From: Sva-07 sp963716235
GTDB lineage: Bacteria > Actinomycetota > Acidimicrobiia > Acidimicrobiales > Ilumatobacteraceae
DNA length: 64,000 nucleotides
NCBI GenBank assembly: GCA_963716235.1
Contig: CAVQTE010000020.1
Coordinates: 62,001-126,000 of the forward strand
Reading direction: 5' to 3'
Each line of letters begins with the position of its first letter. The stretch's first letter is position 1. The position numbers were made by a program, and so were the translations under genes. The notes under the pieces were generated by a model. The model ran no database searches. It saw only the letters and a program-made list of their open reading frames with translations, and had not been told where the DNA came from. Shown in pieces: positions 7,825 to 15,519 of the stretch.

Positions 7825-7960
7825 TATCGGGTGCTCGGCTTGGTCCGAACTCGGTCACCATCGGAACCCAAGCAGCAGTGATTATGCGTTCCGATACCGA
7901 GCGGTCGCTCGGCCGAGGTCGACGCTTGCGCCTGCCGCACATACCCGGCAATCTGGGCGG
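7825..7960 (+). repeat. class I repeat unit U2
   Basis: The unit has left block TATCGGGTGCTCGGCTTGG, middle GAACTCGGTCACCATCGG and CGATACCGAGCGGTCGCTCG (with a CGAGCG/CGCTCG hairpin), and right block with TTGCGC, a 17-bp spacer and CAATCT 6 nt before the GTG at 7961. It aligns end to end with U1 and U3 at about 60-70% by eye. It fills the whole space between two genes. Confidence 0.75.
7926..7960 (+). promoter_or_regulatory. repeat-borne leaderless promoter P2
   Basis: TTGCGC (7926-7931), 17 bp, CAATCT (7949-7954) and 6 nt precede the GTG start at 7961. The geometry is identical to P1 and P3. It forms the right end of the class I repeat unit U2. Confidence 0.6.
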
Positions 7961-8272
7961 GTGGAGCGGACCATCGACGGAGGCGTTGTAGTGGCGTCGA
8001 CGGCGGTCCCCGGCACCAATGACGTCGTCGTGTTGCTGGATCCCGAACGTCGGCCGGATGGTGTGTTGGCGTGGCACCCGTTCCGAAACATTCTCCGCGT
8101 CACGCCCTCAGACGAGGTCGTTTGGCGAGCCGAGCTAGTGCCGGGTGAGACAACGGCGAAGTGCTGGCACGGCGTCAAGTTCGACGGAATCTTGCAGGCG
8201 TGGACCTACTCGTCCAACTGCGAACCGGACCCGGCGACCGGGCGGATCATCGACACTACGTTTACGAAGTAG
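7961..8272 (+). CDS. hypothetical protein of island
   Basis: This 103-residue protein starts at the GTG fixed by promoter P2 (VERTIDGGVVVASTAVPGTN). It is rich in short beta segments (DVVVLLDPERRPDGVLAWHP, EVVWRAELVPGETTAKCWHG) and ends IDTTFTK. The pattern of Trp and Cys suggests a small beta-sandwich or barrel. Family not recognised. The stop is followed after one base by GCCGACCTGCCG, the post-stop sequence shared by several cassettes. Confidence 0.55.
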   Translation: MERTIDGGVVVASTAVPGTNDVVVLLDPERRPDGVLAWHPFRNILRVTPSDEVVWRAELVPGETTAKCWHGVKFDGILQAWTYSSNCEPDPATGRIIDTTFTK

Positions 8273-8328
8273 CGCCGACCTGCCGCTTCGGCGCCACCCG
8301 GATTCTCCGATGAGGCAGGCTGACCGAC

Positions 8329-8573
8329 ATGACTCGGTCTGATCCATGTGTCGCCACGGACGTTCTGGAACGATGGGACGACGACGCTCGCGACTTTGCG
8401 GCGCATCTAGAGCGGCTCGGCGTGGGCGGCGGCGGTTGGGAGACCGTCTTGCGTTGTCCCGCCACGGGGATGCTGTGGTTGGAGGACTGGCCACGTAGCA
8501 GGAGCACGGCGGTGGACCTCGACGGCTGCGGCGCATCGATGAACTCCCGCAGTGGCTCGCAGGGAGCCCGTAG
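8329..8573 (+). CDS. Imm27-like immunity protein, frame broken
   Basis: The first 56 codons give VLERWDDDARDFAAHLERLG and WETVLRCPATGMLWLEDWPRS. In the next frame the sequence continues EHGGGPRRLRRIDELPQWLAGSP and stops at 8573. Joined near 8500, this reproduces the CP-TG--W--YP-SE-HGGGP-L pattern of the immunity protein 27 family. Such proteins neutralise toxins of neighbouring or self cells; no cognate toxin is visible nearby. The break is one base in an AGGAGC run and may be a consensus error. Assignment to Imm27 is from motif memory and tentative. Confidence 0.55.
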
Positions 8574-8623
8574 CTGCCGCTCGTTGCTACGTCGACCGAC
8601 GAATGATCCGGACGGTCGCGTGA

Positions 8624-8759
8624 TTTCCGGTGCTCGGGAAGGGGCGAACTCAGTCACCGTCGGGAGCGGCGTCGCCGAGATTCCACCTGCCGTTGAGGGG
8701 CGGTCTCCGGGCTGAGATCGGCACTTGCGTCGGACGCATGTACCGGGCAGTCTGCCCGG
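8624..8759 (+). repeat. class I repeat unit U3
   Basis: The unit contains TTTCCGGTGCTCGGGAAGG, GAACTCAGTCACCGTCGGG, GGCGGTCTCCGGGCTGAGATC and then TTGCGT...CAGTCT, aligning with U1 and U2 over the full length. It ends directly against the ATG at 8760, so the repeat supplies the promoter and the start position of the next gene. Confidence 0.75.
8725..8759 (+). promoter_or_regulatory. repeat-borne leaderless promoter P3
   Basis: TTGCGT (8725-8730), 17-bp spacer, CAGTCT (8748-8753) and 6 nt lead to the ATG at 8760. Spacing matches P1 and P2 exactly. Confidence 0.6.
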
Positions 8760-8963
8760 ATGCCCGATACCGCCGACCACGAAGCGTTCGACGAGCTATT
8801 GGCGCGCCCCGCATCGTGGACCGAACGTGAACGAAGCATGGTCGAATTCAGCCTCGCAGAACAACGCGCCATGCTCGCGGCGTGTCACCCGAAGGACCTT
8901 GAGCGCCAAGCCAGCCTCGCCAGAATCGTGGAAACCATCGAGTCCGCCCTGGGGAGCGCCTAA
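8760..8963 (+). CDS. small hypothetical helical protein
   Basis: This 67-residue acidic helical protein (MPDTADHEAFDELLARP, EFSLAEQRAMLAACH, RQASLARIVETIESAL) has its start fixed by the abutting promoter repeat. No family recognised. The stop codon is part of GCCTAAC, which happens to fit an integron R'' box, but no matching GTTRRRY follows. Confidence 0.55.
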   Translation: MPDTADHEAFDELLARPASWTERERSMVEFSLAEQRAMLAACHPKDLERQASLARIVETIESALGSA

Positions 8964-9016
8964 CTGCCCACCTACGCTCCCGGCCGGCTCAACGGGCCGC
9001 CTGCACGCCCCGTGAA

Positions 9017-9050
9017 TATCGGGTGCGCTGCTTGGGCCGGTATCGCACGC
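9017..9050 (+). repeat. class I repeat, left block
   Basis: TATCGGGTGC then GCTGCTTGGGCCGG and ATCGCACGCG. It is nearly identical to the block at 10130 and similar to those at 6068, 6534, 7825 and 11142. It is on the plus orientation although the gene to its right is on the minus strand. Confidence 0.6.
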
Positions 9051-9141
9051 GTCCTTGTCGATTGGGACCGGATTACGGAGCGCGCGATCGAACGCGCTTC
9101 GAGACGCGGTGGTCCGCGGTTCCAGGACGGGTCGATGGTCG

Positions 9142-9543
9142 CTATCGGTCTGTCGTTACGAGGGGTGCGTCGGGTCCGGTCCAAGTGACTGACGCGTAGC
9201 ATCCGTCGGTCAGGCCTCGTTCACGAAAGGCGGCGAACACCGCCGCCGGTGGCCAGCCGTGCTCCGTCTCGAGAAAGGGGAGACCTTCGTCCCGCAGTGA
9301 TGTGAGCAAGTCGGCCAAGGCTCCCTCGTCGGCGAATGGCCAGCGCTCACGGCGTCGGCCGCGACGCACGATCACCTCGTCGGCCCGAACATCGCTGACG
9401 TAATGCAGACGCTCACCACTCGACACCGCAACAACGTACCGATGCGGTCTGGGGAACAGTCCATCTTCACGACTGGTCGCTCGACGATCAACCGCACAGT
9501 CCGGCGCGTCCCAATCGACGACAACGGTGGCGCAGGCGCACAT
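9142..9543 (-). CDS. hypothetical protein of island
   Basis: This 133-residue protein has HRYVVAVSSGERLHYVSDVR in its middle, a RRGRRRERWPF basic patch and a helical region (EGALADLLTSLRDEGLPF). An alternation of strand and helix suggests a compact globular domain, but no family is recognised. The first ~30 residues (MCACATVVVDWDAPD) may be untranslated if a later start is used. It faces the gene at 9732. Confidence 0.45.
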   Translation of the reverse strand: MCACATVVVDWDAPDCAVDRRATSREDGLFPRPHRYVVAVSSGERLHYVSDVRADEVIVRRGRRRERWPFADEGALADLLTSLRDEGLPFLETEHGWPPAAVFAAFRERGLTDGCYASVTWTGPDAPLVTTDR

Positions 9544-9731
9544 ATCGGCAGCGGCATCGCCCCGGCTCCGGCTGTCTCCATCGCGATTTCCGAGCGCTGC
9601 ACTCGGGCTGTACTCGTACGCGCTTCAGGCGACGCGCCTCGAGTTATGCGCGGCACTATCGGGCGGATGCGGCCGCGCGTCGAGATTCGTATGGGGTTGC
9701 GCCCGGTCGGCAGAACGGACACGATGCGGTC

Positions 9732-10058
9732 GTGCAGGTTCGACTCACGCGGGATGACGTTGCGGCTGGAGACGAACCTGAGGAGCGAGTTCTCGAAGTC
9801 GACGAACGACAGTCGCTGGCGCAGTTCCTTACGTCAACTGGACGCACGTACCTGCCGACGATCTTCGGCGGCAGCGCTACATGGATCGTTCGGCAAGGAA
9901 GGCGCGGCCAGGCGATCGCCGTGTTCGCTCAGGAGTGGGGATGCGCTGAGATGATCGGATCATCCAGCGCCATGGCCGCCATTCCCGAACTCCACTTCGA
10001 CTATCGCTCTCAGGATGACCCACGCGTTGCGCTGGATGAGCTGCGCTCCCGGCCGTAG
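9732..10058 (+). CDS. hypothetical protein of island
   Basis: This 108-residue protein starts with a GTG (VQVRLTRDDVAAGDEPEERV). It has a pattern like an Imm1-type or similar small protein: LAQFLTSTGRTYLPTIFGG, then TWIVRQGRRGQAIAVFAQEW and SSAMAAIPELHFDYRSQDD. The longer frame upstream is arginine-rich and not protein-like. The family remains unassigned. It is followed by a class I block at 10130. Confidence 0.5.
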   Translation: MQVRLTRDDVAAGDEPEERVLEVDERQSLAQFLTSTGRTYLPTIFGGSATWIVRQGRRGQAIAVFAQEWGCAEMIGSSSAMAAIPELHFDYRSQDDPRVALDELRSRP

Positions 10059-10129
10059 GCGCGATCGGTGCAGAGCTGCCGATTGGCGCCGCAAGTGGCC
10101 AGTCGGCACGCCAGCCCTCCGACAGTGAT

Positions 10130-10163
10130 TATCGGGTGCGCTGCTTGGGCCGTGGTGCGGCGC
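10130..10163 (+). repeat. class I repeat, left block
   Basis: TATCGGGTGC, GCTGCTTGGGCCG, GTGCGGCGCGG. The first 23 bases are identical to those at 9017-9039. It lies between the small-gene section and the sulfotransferase. Confidence 0.6.
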
Positions 10164-10246
10164 GGTCGTGCTTGAACGAACAGTGAATATGCGGAGCGTT
10201 ATCGAGTGCCCGACCGTACGGATTCCTGTTCCGTACGCTTCGGATT

Positions 10247-11131
10247 GTGGGAGGAGAGCCGCTGAGGTATCGATCGCCCGACGAGGACAGCGGACGATGG
10301 GAGAGGTTCTCGCCGCGCCAGGGCGACATCGTCATCAGTACCCGCTCAAAGAGCGGTACGACATGGATGCAGATGATCTGCGCACTGCTCGTGTTCGAGA
10401 CACCAAAGCTGCCACGTCCGCTCTCAGAGCTCTCCCCGTGGCTCGACTGGTTGGCGATCCCCGAGTCCGACCTCTTCGCAGTGCTCGAACACCAGCAGCA
10501 TCGGCGGTTCATCAAGACGCACACACCCCTCGATGGACTCCCGCTGCATGACGACGTCCACTACGTCGTGGTCGCTCGCGATCCGCTCGACATGGCCGTG
10601 TCGCTCTACCACCAAGGCGGCAACCTCGATCGCGAACGAATCGCCGAGCTGACCGGCACCGAGTCGCGACCCACCCGGGCGCAACTTGATCTCGTGACCT
10701 GGATGACCAACTGGATCAGATGGAGTGGCCACTACGCCGAGAATCTCGACTCGCTCCCCGGAGTCATGTGGCATCTTTCCGACGCCTGGGAGCGCCGCGA
10801 CGCCCACAATGTCGTGCTCGTGCACTACGACGACCTTCTGGCAAACCTGCCCGGCGAGATGGCGCGACTCGTCGACGAACTCGGCTTCGCCGTCGATCCC
10901 GACCAGGTGGACTCTTTGGCTGGCGAGGCGACGTTCGCTGCGATGAAGGGCCGAAGCCATGAACTCATCCCTGATCACCGTGGAGTCATCAAGGACGCCG
11001 ACCAGTTCTTCCGCCAGGGTCGATCTGGTGCAGGTGTCACCGCCCTGCCCGACACGTTGCTCAACGAATACGGAGAACGAACCAGCAAGCTCGCTCCTGC
11101 GGAGCTGCTGGAGTGGCTCCACCGTCGGTGA
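10247..11131 (+). CDS. sulfotransferase
   Basis: This 294-residue member of the sulfotransferase superfamily transfers a sulfuryl group from PAPS to a hydroxyl or amine of a small acceptor. The 5'-phosphosulfate loop RSKSGTTW is at residues 33-40, the catalytic His lies in KTHTPL (H92), and the 3'-phosphate motif RDPLDMAVS starts at R111. A C-terminal FRQGRSGA stretch corresponds to the RKG-type PAPS clamp. The GTG at 10247 follows TACGCT by 7 nt, a likely leaderless promoter. Length is normal for the soluble class and no signal peptide is seen. The acceptor is unknown. It is the first larger enzyme gene of the cassette section. Confidence 0.9.
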   Translation: MGGEPLRYRSPDEDSGRWERFSPRQGDIVISTRSKSGTTWMQMICALLVFETPKLPRPLSELSPWLDWLAIPESDLFAVLEHQQHRRFIKTHTPLDGLPLHDDVHYVVVARDPLDMAVSLYHQGGNLDRERIAELTGTESRPTRAQLDLVTWMTNWIRWSGHYAENLDSLPGVMWHLSDAWERRDAHNVVLVHYDDLLANLPGEMARLVDELGFAVDPDQVDSLAGEATFAAMKGRSHELIPDHRGVIKDADQFFRQGRSGAGVTALPDTLLNEYGERTSKLAPAELLEWLHRR

Positions 11132-11141
11132 CTGCCTGCGA

Positions 11142-11283
11142 TCATCTCGCGTCACGGTTGGGCCGTACCGTTGTGGTCGTTGCGCGTCGGCTGGGGGATT
11201 ACGGCGTTCGCGTTATCGGGTGCTCTCCGGCCGCGCTGTGGCGCTTGGCAACCTCGTCTCAGATGCGGGTCCTCAACCGGACG
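11142..11283 (+). repeat. hybrid class I/class II repeat (R1)
   Basis: The left end CATCTCGCGTCACGGTTGGG matches the class I unit U1. From about 11185 (GCGCGTCGGCTGGGGGA) to 11283 it matches class II and ends GTCTCAGATGCGGGTCCTC, AACCGGACG. It sits exactly where the small-gene cassettes give way to the large ones, linking the two repeat families. Confidence 0.6.
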
Positions 11284-11457
11284 CCGCGCTCTCATTGTGC
11301 GCCTCTTGGATTCAGCCCGAGGGACGGATGTCCCTGCTGCCTCTGTTCGGTGTGCGGTTCGATCTCGACACCCGCAATTCGTGCGATAATTCAACAGCGC
11401 ACGACGAGCGTCGGTGACCGAACCGGATTCGGCGGCGCAGCAAGTGAGGGGGACTTG

Positions 11458-12339
11458 GTGAGCGAAAGTCTGACGGTGAGCGTGGTCGGCTTGGGCGCCA
11501 TGGGATCCGCGCTTGCGAGGGCCATTGCTGGGACTGGTCGTGAGCTCACGGTGTGGAATCGTTCGAGCGAGAAGTGTCGGCCCCTGGCCGCTGAAGGTGC
11601 TTCGGTGGCCTCGTCGGTTGGTGATGCTGTTTCGAGGTCTGATGTCGTCGTGGTCTGCGTCCGCGGGTATGACGTCGCAGCAGCGCTCTTTGACGACCCA
11701 GCAATCGTGGGCTCACTGGCAGGCAAGGCGTTGATCCAACTCGGAAACGGTGTCCCTACCGAGGTGGCCGATGCCGCGGAATGGTTCACGGCGCATGGCG
11801 CCGCCTATCTCGACGGCTCGATCATGGCATTCCCGGACGTCGTAGGAACAGCCGAGTGCCAGGTCCTCATCTCAGGCGACCCCTCAGCGTTCGCGCAATG
11901 CGAATCACTACTGGGCGCTATCGGCGGCGACATCAGGTATCTCGGTGCTGATCCGACCGCATCCGCCGTGATCAACACAAGTGCGCTGGCCTTCTTGTAC
12001 GTCACGGCCCACGCGTTCGTGAGTGCCGCAGCCATGTGTGATGCCTCGGGCGCCCCGCTCGATCTGCTCGCTGATGTCATCGGCAAAGGCATCACACAGA
12101 TGCCAGCGATGTTCGAGGGGTACGTCGCCATGATCGCTGCCGGGAGCTATGAGAGCACGAATCTTCGGCTTGCCAGCGGTGCAGAGGCCCTTCATGCAAT
12201 CACCGAGTTCGGCCGGACAAGCGGAGTCAATACGGATCTGTTCGAGTCCGTGTTGCGAACTCTGAACGCTTCGGTAGCCGCTGGCCACGGGCCGAATCTT
12301 GCGGCGGTGTTCGAAGCCGTTAAGCGACAACATAGCTGA
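11458..12339 (+). CDS. imine-reductase-like NAD(P)-dependent oxidoreductase
   Basis: This ~293-residue protein has an N-terminal Rossmann fold with GLGAMG at residues 11-16 and a VWNRSSEK NADPH-selecting segment. It then has the imine reductase hallmark LDGSIMAFPDVVGTAEC and a helical C-terminal dimerisation domain. The Lys and paired Asn of 3-hydroxyisobutyrate dehydrogenases are absent (the region reads SAVINTSALAF), which favours the imine reductase/6PGDH-like branch. Such enzymes reduce cyclic imines with NADPH. Start GTG at 11458 follows a GAGGGGG ribosome site. The gene forms one unit between class II repeats R1 and R2. The natural substrate is unknown. Confidence 0.8.
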   Translation: MSESLTVSVVGLGAMGSALARAIAGTGRELTVWNRSSEKCRPLAAEGASVASSVGDAVSRSDVVVVCVRGYDVAAALFDDPAIVGSLAGKALIQLGNGVPTEVADAAEWFTAHGAAYLDGSIMAFPDVVGTAECQVLISGDPSAFAQCESLLGAIGGDIRYLGADPTASAVINTSALAFLYVTAHAFVSAAAMCDASGAPLDLLADVIGKGITQMPAMFEGYVAMIAAGSYESTNLRLASGAEALHAITEFGRTSGVNTDLFESVLRTLNASVAAGHGPNLAAVFEAVKRQHS

Positions 12340-12349
12340 GCCTGCCTTA

Positions 12350-12449
12350 CCGAAGCCGAATTGGGACGCCCGCCGCACGGAATGTCCACCTGACGAACCA
12401 ATGAGGGATGCGATGCGAGCCGTCTCCGTTGGCGATCCTCAACCGGACG
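12350..12449 (+). repeat. class II repeat R2
   Basis: The right end is GGCGATCCTCAACCGGACG. The interior, with CGGAATGTCCACCTG and ATGAGGGATGCGATGCGAGC, is shared almost base for base with R9 at 27072. The left end (CCGAATTGGGACGCC) is a degenerate form of GTCCGATAGGCGGACC. Confidence 0.7.
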
Positions 12450-12566
12450 CTTCCGGTCGGCGGTGAATGTGATGTCACGGCGAAACTGAAAGGTGACCGA
12501 CTTCGCCGAGACCAGTTTGGGCTCCGATCTGCTTCCCGGTGTCTCGCCGGGTGCGATGATGTGGCT

Positions 12567-13895
12567 GTGAACCTGACGACTCCGACGACCCGTTACGTCG
12601 AGGTCGACGACTTGCAGTTGGCGTATCAGGTGATCGGGGACGGTCCGATCGATCTGGTCTTTCACCACGGGTTCTGTCACCTGGATCTCCAATGGGACGT
12701 TGCGGCTGAAGCGGCGTTCAATCGACGTCTGGCGTCGTTCAGCCGATTGATCCTGTTCGACCGGCGGGGAACGGGTGCTTCCGAGCGCCTGCACCGAGGA
12801 GCGGCTCCGACAGTGGACGAGTGGACCGCTGATCTGTTGGCGGTGCTCGACGCCGTCGAGTCCGAGTCGGCCGCGTTGTTCGTGGAGGCCGAGGCGGGCC
12901 CTGTTGCGATCAACTTCGTCGAACAGCATCCCGAGCGTGTGCGGGCGTTGGTGTTGGCCAACACGGCCGCAAGGTACGCCTGGGCGGAGGACTACCCCGA
13001 TGGCTGGAGCGAGGAGCTGATCAGCGAGTTGGTCGAGCTCTTGCGATCGGTGTGGGGGACGAACGCGATCGGAGCGCCTTGGCCCTCAGTCGCCGGGGAT
13101 CCGATTCAGCTGGATGCGCTGGCACGTCTCACTCGCGCAGCAGCAACGCCTGGTATGGCGGCGGAGCATTTCCGTCGCGTGTGGCATGAGCTCGACGTCC
13201 GTTCCCTCCTGGGAAGGGTGTCTGTGCCGACGCTCGTCATATCGACCCCGGGCACACAGTCGTTTGCGTCGTACCTCGCGTCGGCGATTCCCGGGGCGCA
13301 GCTCCTCGACACGCACAGCGCTAGCAGTCTGTTGTTCGGCGACGACAACGAGGAGATCCTCTCCGAGGTCGCTTCGTTCCTGACGGGGAGAGTTGCGCCG
13401 CTTGTGGCGCGACGACAGCTCCTCACCGTCGTGTTCACCGATATCGCGTCCTCGACTGAACAGCTCAGCGCCTTGGGAAACCGGAAGTGGAGTGCGATCC
13501 TGGATGCCCACGATCGCACGGTGCGACGCCACCTCGAGCACTTCGCTGGGCGCGAGGTGAACACCACCGGCGACGGCTTCGTCGCAGCCTTCGACACGCC
13601 CAGCGCTGCTCTCCAATGCACACGCGCGATCGTCGACGCTCTTGCAGAGATGCAGATCAACGTGCGAGCCGGGGTGCACGCCGGCGAGTGCGAACTCCGC
13701 GGAGAAGACATCGCAGGCATGAGCGTCCACATCGCAGCACGAGTTGCGGGAGCAGCGGCATCCGGCGAGGTCCTTGTGTCCCGAACGATCGTCGACCTGC
13801 TCCTCGGCTCCGACTTTCGTTTCATCGATCGCGGCGAACACATCCTGAAAGGGGTCCCCGAACCCTGGTCGTTGTTCGTATTCGACCGGCACTGA
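12567..13895 (+). CDS. alpha/beta hydrolase-class III nucleotidyl cyclase fusion
   Basis: This is a 442-residue two-domain protein. Residues ~1-265 form an alpha/beta-hydrolase fold (VFHHGFCHLDLQWD, FDRRGTGASE, HPERVRALVLANTA), but the nucleophile elbow reads FVEAEAGP with Glu where Ser is expected, so esterase activity is unlikely. Residues ~280-440 form a class III cyclase with metal Asp residues in FTDIASST and TGDGF; the adenine-selecting Lys and the NxAAR Asn are changed (VNTTGDG, VHIAAR). Known relatives are presumed signal-sensing cyclases. GTG start at 12567; GTG at 12561 is an alternative. It occupies the unit between R2 and R3. Confidence 0.8.
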   Translation: MNLTTPTTRYVEVDDLQLAYQVIGDGPIDLVFHHGFCHLDLQWDVAAEAAFNRRLASFSRLILFDRRGTGASERLHRGAAPTVDEWTADLLAVLDAVESESAALFVEAEAGPVAINFVEQHPERVRALVLANTAARYAWAEDYPDGWSEELISELVELLRSVWGTNAIGAPWPSVAGDPIQLDALARLTRAAATPGMAAEHFRRVWHELDVRSLLGRVSVPTLVISTPGTQSFASYLASAIPGAQLLDTHSASSLLFGDDNEEILSEVASFLTGRVAPLVARRQLLTVVFTDIASSTEQLSALGNRKWSAILDAHDRTVRRHLEHFAGREVNTTGDGFVAAFDTPSAALQCTRAIVDALAEMQINVRAGVHAGECELRGEDIAGMSVHIAARVAGAAASGEVLVSRTIVDLLLGSDFRFIDRGEHILKGVPEPWSLFVFDRH

Positions 13896-13962
13896 CCGCG
13901 CAGAACAAGGCACAGTCACATGCCGCCCGGCCTCGGGCATCGGAGAATCAAGGTCTGCGACG

Positions 13963-14061
13963 CGTCCGATGAAGGGAAGCCACCGCGAACGACTTCGCGT
14001 TTGTCACCGCCTCGAATTGCGCTGGGTGATCCCATCTCAGATGCCGGTCCTCAACCGGACG
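13963..14061 (+). repeat. class II repeat R3
   Basis: This 99-bp unit starts CGTCCGATGAAGGG and ends GATGCCGGTCCTC, AACCGGACG. The two ends are inverted copies of each other (CGTCCG-(G/A)T-GAGG). The interior has the hairpin CGCGAACGACTTCGCG and a GGTGATCCCATCTCAGATG segment shared with R7. It lies between convergent genes. Confidence 0.75.
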
Positions 14062-14117
14062 GATCCTGCTGAGGGTGATTATGTGGTGGGCACTGCAGCC
14101 CCACCTAAACAGGTGGG

Positions 14118-14834
14118 TCAGGCAGACCCGGCGGCCGCGAGCGGCAGGAGGATGTCGGCGAGTTCGCGCGGGCGCATCTGCGGGATCATGTGGTTCGTGG
14201 CGATCTCGTGATAATTCCACTTGGGCGATGCCTTGGCGTGGCGCGCCGCTCGCCAGAAGGCCGAATCGGGCTTCTCGTTGGGGTCTGCGGTTGCCTTGAT
14301 GTAGGTGCGGCTGAAGGGCGCTTCCTCGAGCGGGGTCGACAGCGTGATCGGGGTGGTGAAGGTGCTCACCGGTTGCATGGACCGACGCTCGTTCATCCAG
14401 GCCGTGGCCTCGGGCGTATCGAGCTCGCGGGGGACCGGCGGGATGAGTCCCTCGACTGCTGACGCGACGATCGCGTCGGCAAACGGTCCCATGAGGGTCG
14501 CCGCGGACTGGCCGTCGCCGGGCACCAGGGCGTCGAGATAGACGAGGTGGCGGACCTTGTGACCGATCGTGTCGAGGGCGCCGGTCACGACCATGCCGCC
14601 GTACGAGAAGCCGAGCAGCACGAAGTCGTCGAGGTCCTCGTAGTAGATCGCGTTGGTCACGTCTTTGATGTGCAGGTTTAGGTCGACGTGGGGCCCGGTC
14701 AGATGTGAGCGTTCGCCGATGCCGGTGAGGCTCGGGGTGAAGACGTTGTGCCCGGCCAGTTGCAGCAGCGGGCGCACGTTCCGGAAGCCCGATGAGCCGC
14801 CCCATGCACCGTGGACGAGGACGATGTCAGCCAT
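14118..14834 (-). CDS. alpha/beta hydrolase, esterase-like
   Basis: This 238-residue single-domain alpha/beta hydrolase starts MADIVLVHGAWGGSSGFRNV. The oxyanion-hole segment HGAWGG is near residue 8, the nucleophile elbow GFSYGG near residue 75, and the catalytic His falls in the C-terminal HEIATNHMIPQMRP. It resembles the salicylate-esterase/pheophorbidase-type hydrolases common in actinobacteria. TAGCGT 6 nt before the ATG suggests a leaderless mRNA. It shares the R3-R4 unit with the hypothetical gene at 14974, both on the minus strand. Substrate unknown. Confidence 0.85.
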   Translation of the reverse strand: MADIVLVHGAWGGSSGFRNVRPLLQLAGHNVFTPSLTGIGERSHLTGPHVDLNLHIKDVTNAIYYEDLDDFVLLGFSYGGMVVTGALDTIGHKVRHLVYLDALVPGDGQSAATLMGPFADAIVASAVEGLIPPVPRELDTPEATAWMNERRSMQPVSTFTTPITLSTPLEEAPFSRTYIKATADPNEKPDSAFWRAARHAKASPKWNYHEIATNHMIPQMRPRELADILLPLAAAGSA

Positions 14835-14973
14835 CGCTGCACGCTACTAGGGCGCGTGGTTACAGTCCCGGGGTGCCCGGTCAACGATGACCCCTGCCAG
14901 CCCGACAACACTCAGCCTTCGTGTGATCCTGACAGTGACGGCGTGTGGAACGCCGACGAGACATTGGCGACGC

Positions 14974-15378
14974 TCAGGCGGGCTTCGTGCGGCGTGCGGC
15001 GAGCGGTGGGGCCGGTTGTTCGATGCGGATGATGCCGGCCGGGATGGCTGCGACGAACGCACCCATGCCCCACACCGCGACATCGTGGCCCAACAGTTCG
15101 AAGATGGGTGTCACCCAGTCGTTGAGGTCTGCCGGGTCAACTCCGTGCGCTTCGCACATTCGGATGAAGCGGCGTGTCCACGGTTTGCGGCCGCCTTCTG
15201 CGACGTACGCGAGTACTCGTCGTCGTTCCGGGACCGGCCACTGGCCGAGGATGGGGACGCCGGCTGCGGGGCCGACGATTCGTGCGAGTCCGAAGTAGGA
15301 CTTAAGGGTCTTGAGTTCGCCTGAGTCTTGGCCGTAGGAGTCTCGGACGAGGAGCCTCCTCACGGTGTGCTGCGTCAT
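14974..15378 (-). CDS. hypothetical protein of island
   Basis: This protein of about 134 residues starts MTQHTVRRLLVRDSYGQDSG. It has a helical body with PVPERRRVLAYVAEGG and RFIRMCEAHGVDPADLNDW, a hydrophobic stretch GHDVAVWGMGAFVAAIPAGI that could be a single membrane segment, and a short basic tail. A GTG at 15399 would extend it by seven residues. Family not recognised. It lies upstream of the hydrolase on the same strand, about 140 bp away, in the same R3-R4 unit. Confidence 0.55.
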   Translation of the reverse strand: MTQHTVRRLLVRDSYGQDSGELKTLKSYFGLARIVGPAAGVPILGQWPVPERRRVLAYVAEGGRKPWTRRFIRMCEAHGVDPADLNDWVTPIFELLGHDVAVWGMGAFVAAIPAGIIRIEQPAPPLAARRTKPA

Positions 15379-15439
15379 CACACGCCACCGGTCGACCACG
15401 ATTGCGGCTGGGCATCACACAGCCGGCGGTCGGGGGCAG

Positions 15440-15477
15440 TCTCGAAGCCGTCTCACATGGCGGTCCTCAACCGGACA
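15440..15477 (+). repeat. class II repeat R4, right half
   Basis: GAAGCCGTCTCACATGGCG then GTCCTCAACCGGACA. The right half matches R9 (GAGCCGTCTCAGTAGGCGG). The left end is not evident; the adjoining gene start may have replaced it. Confidence 0.65.
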
Positions 15478-15519
15478 TCGGCAGCGGTTGGTCGGTTGGG
15501 TTGGGGGTACGGTTGGTCG

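Noticed and set aside
8957..8963. GCCTAAC at a stop codon as integron R'' site
   Set aside because: It fits the 7-base consensus, but no GTTRRRY partner or hairpin follows within 150 bp; a chance match.
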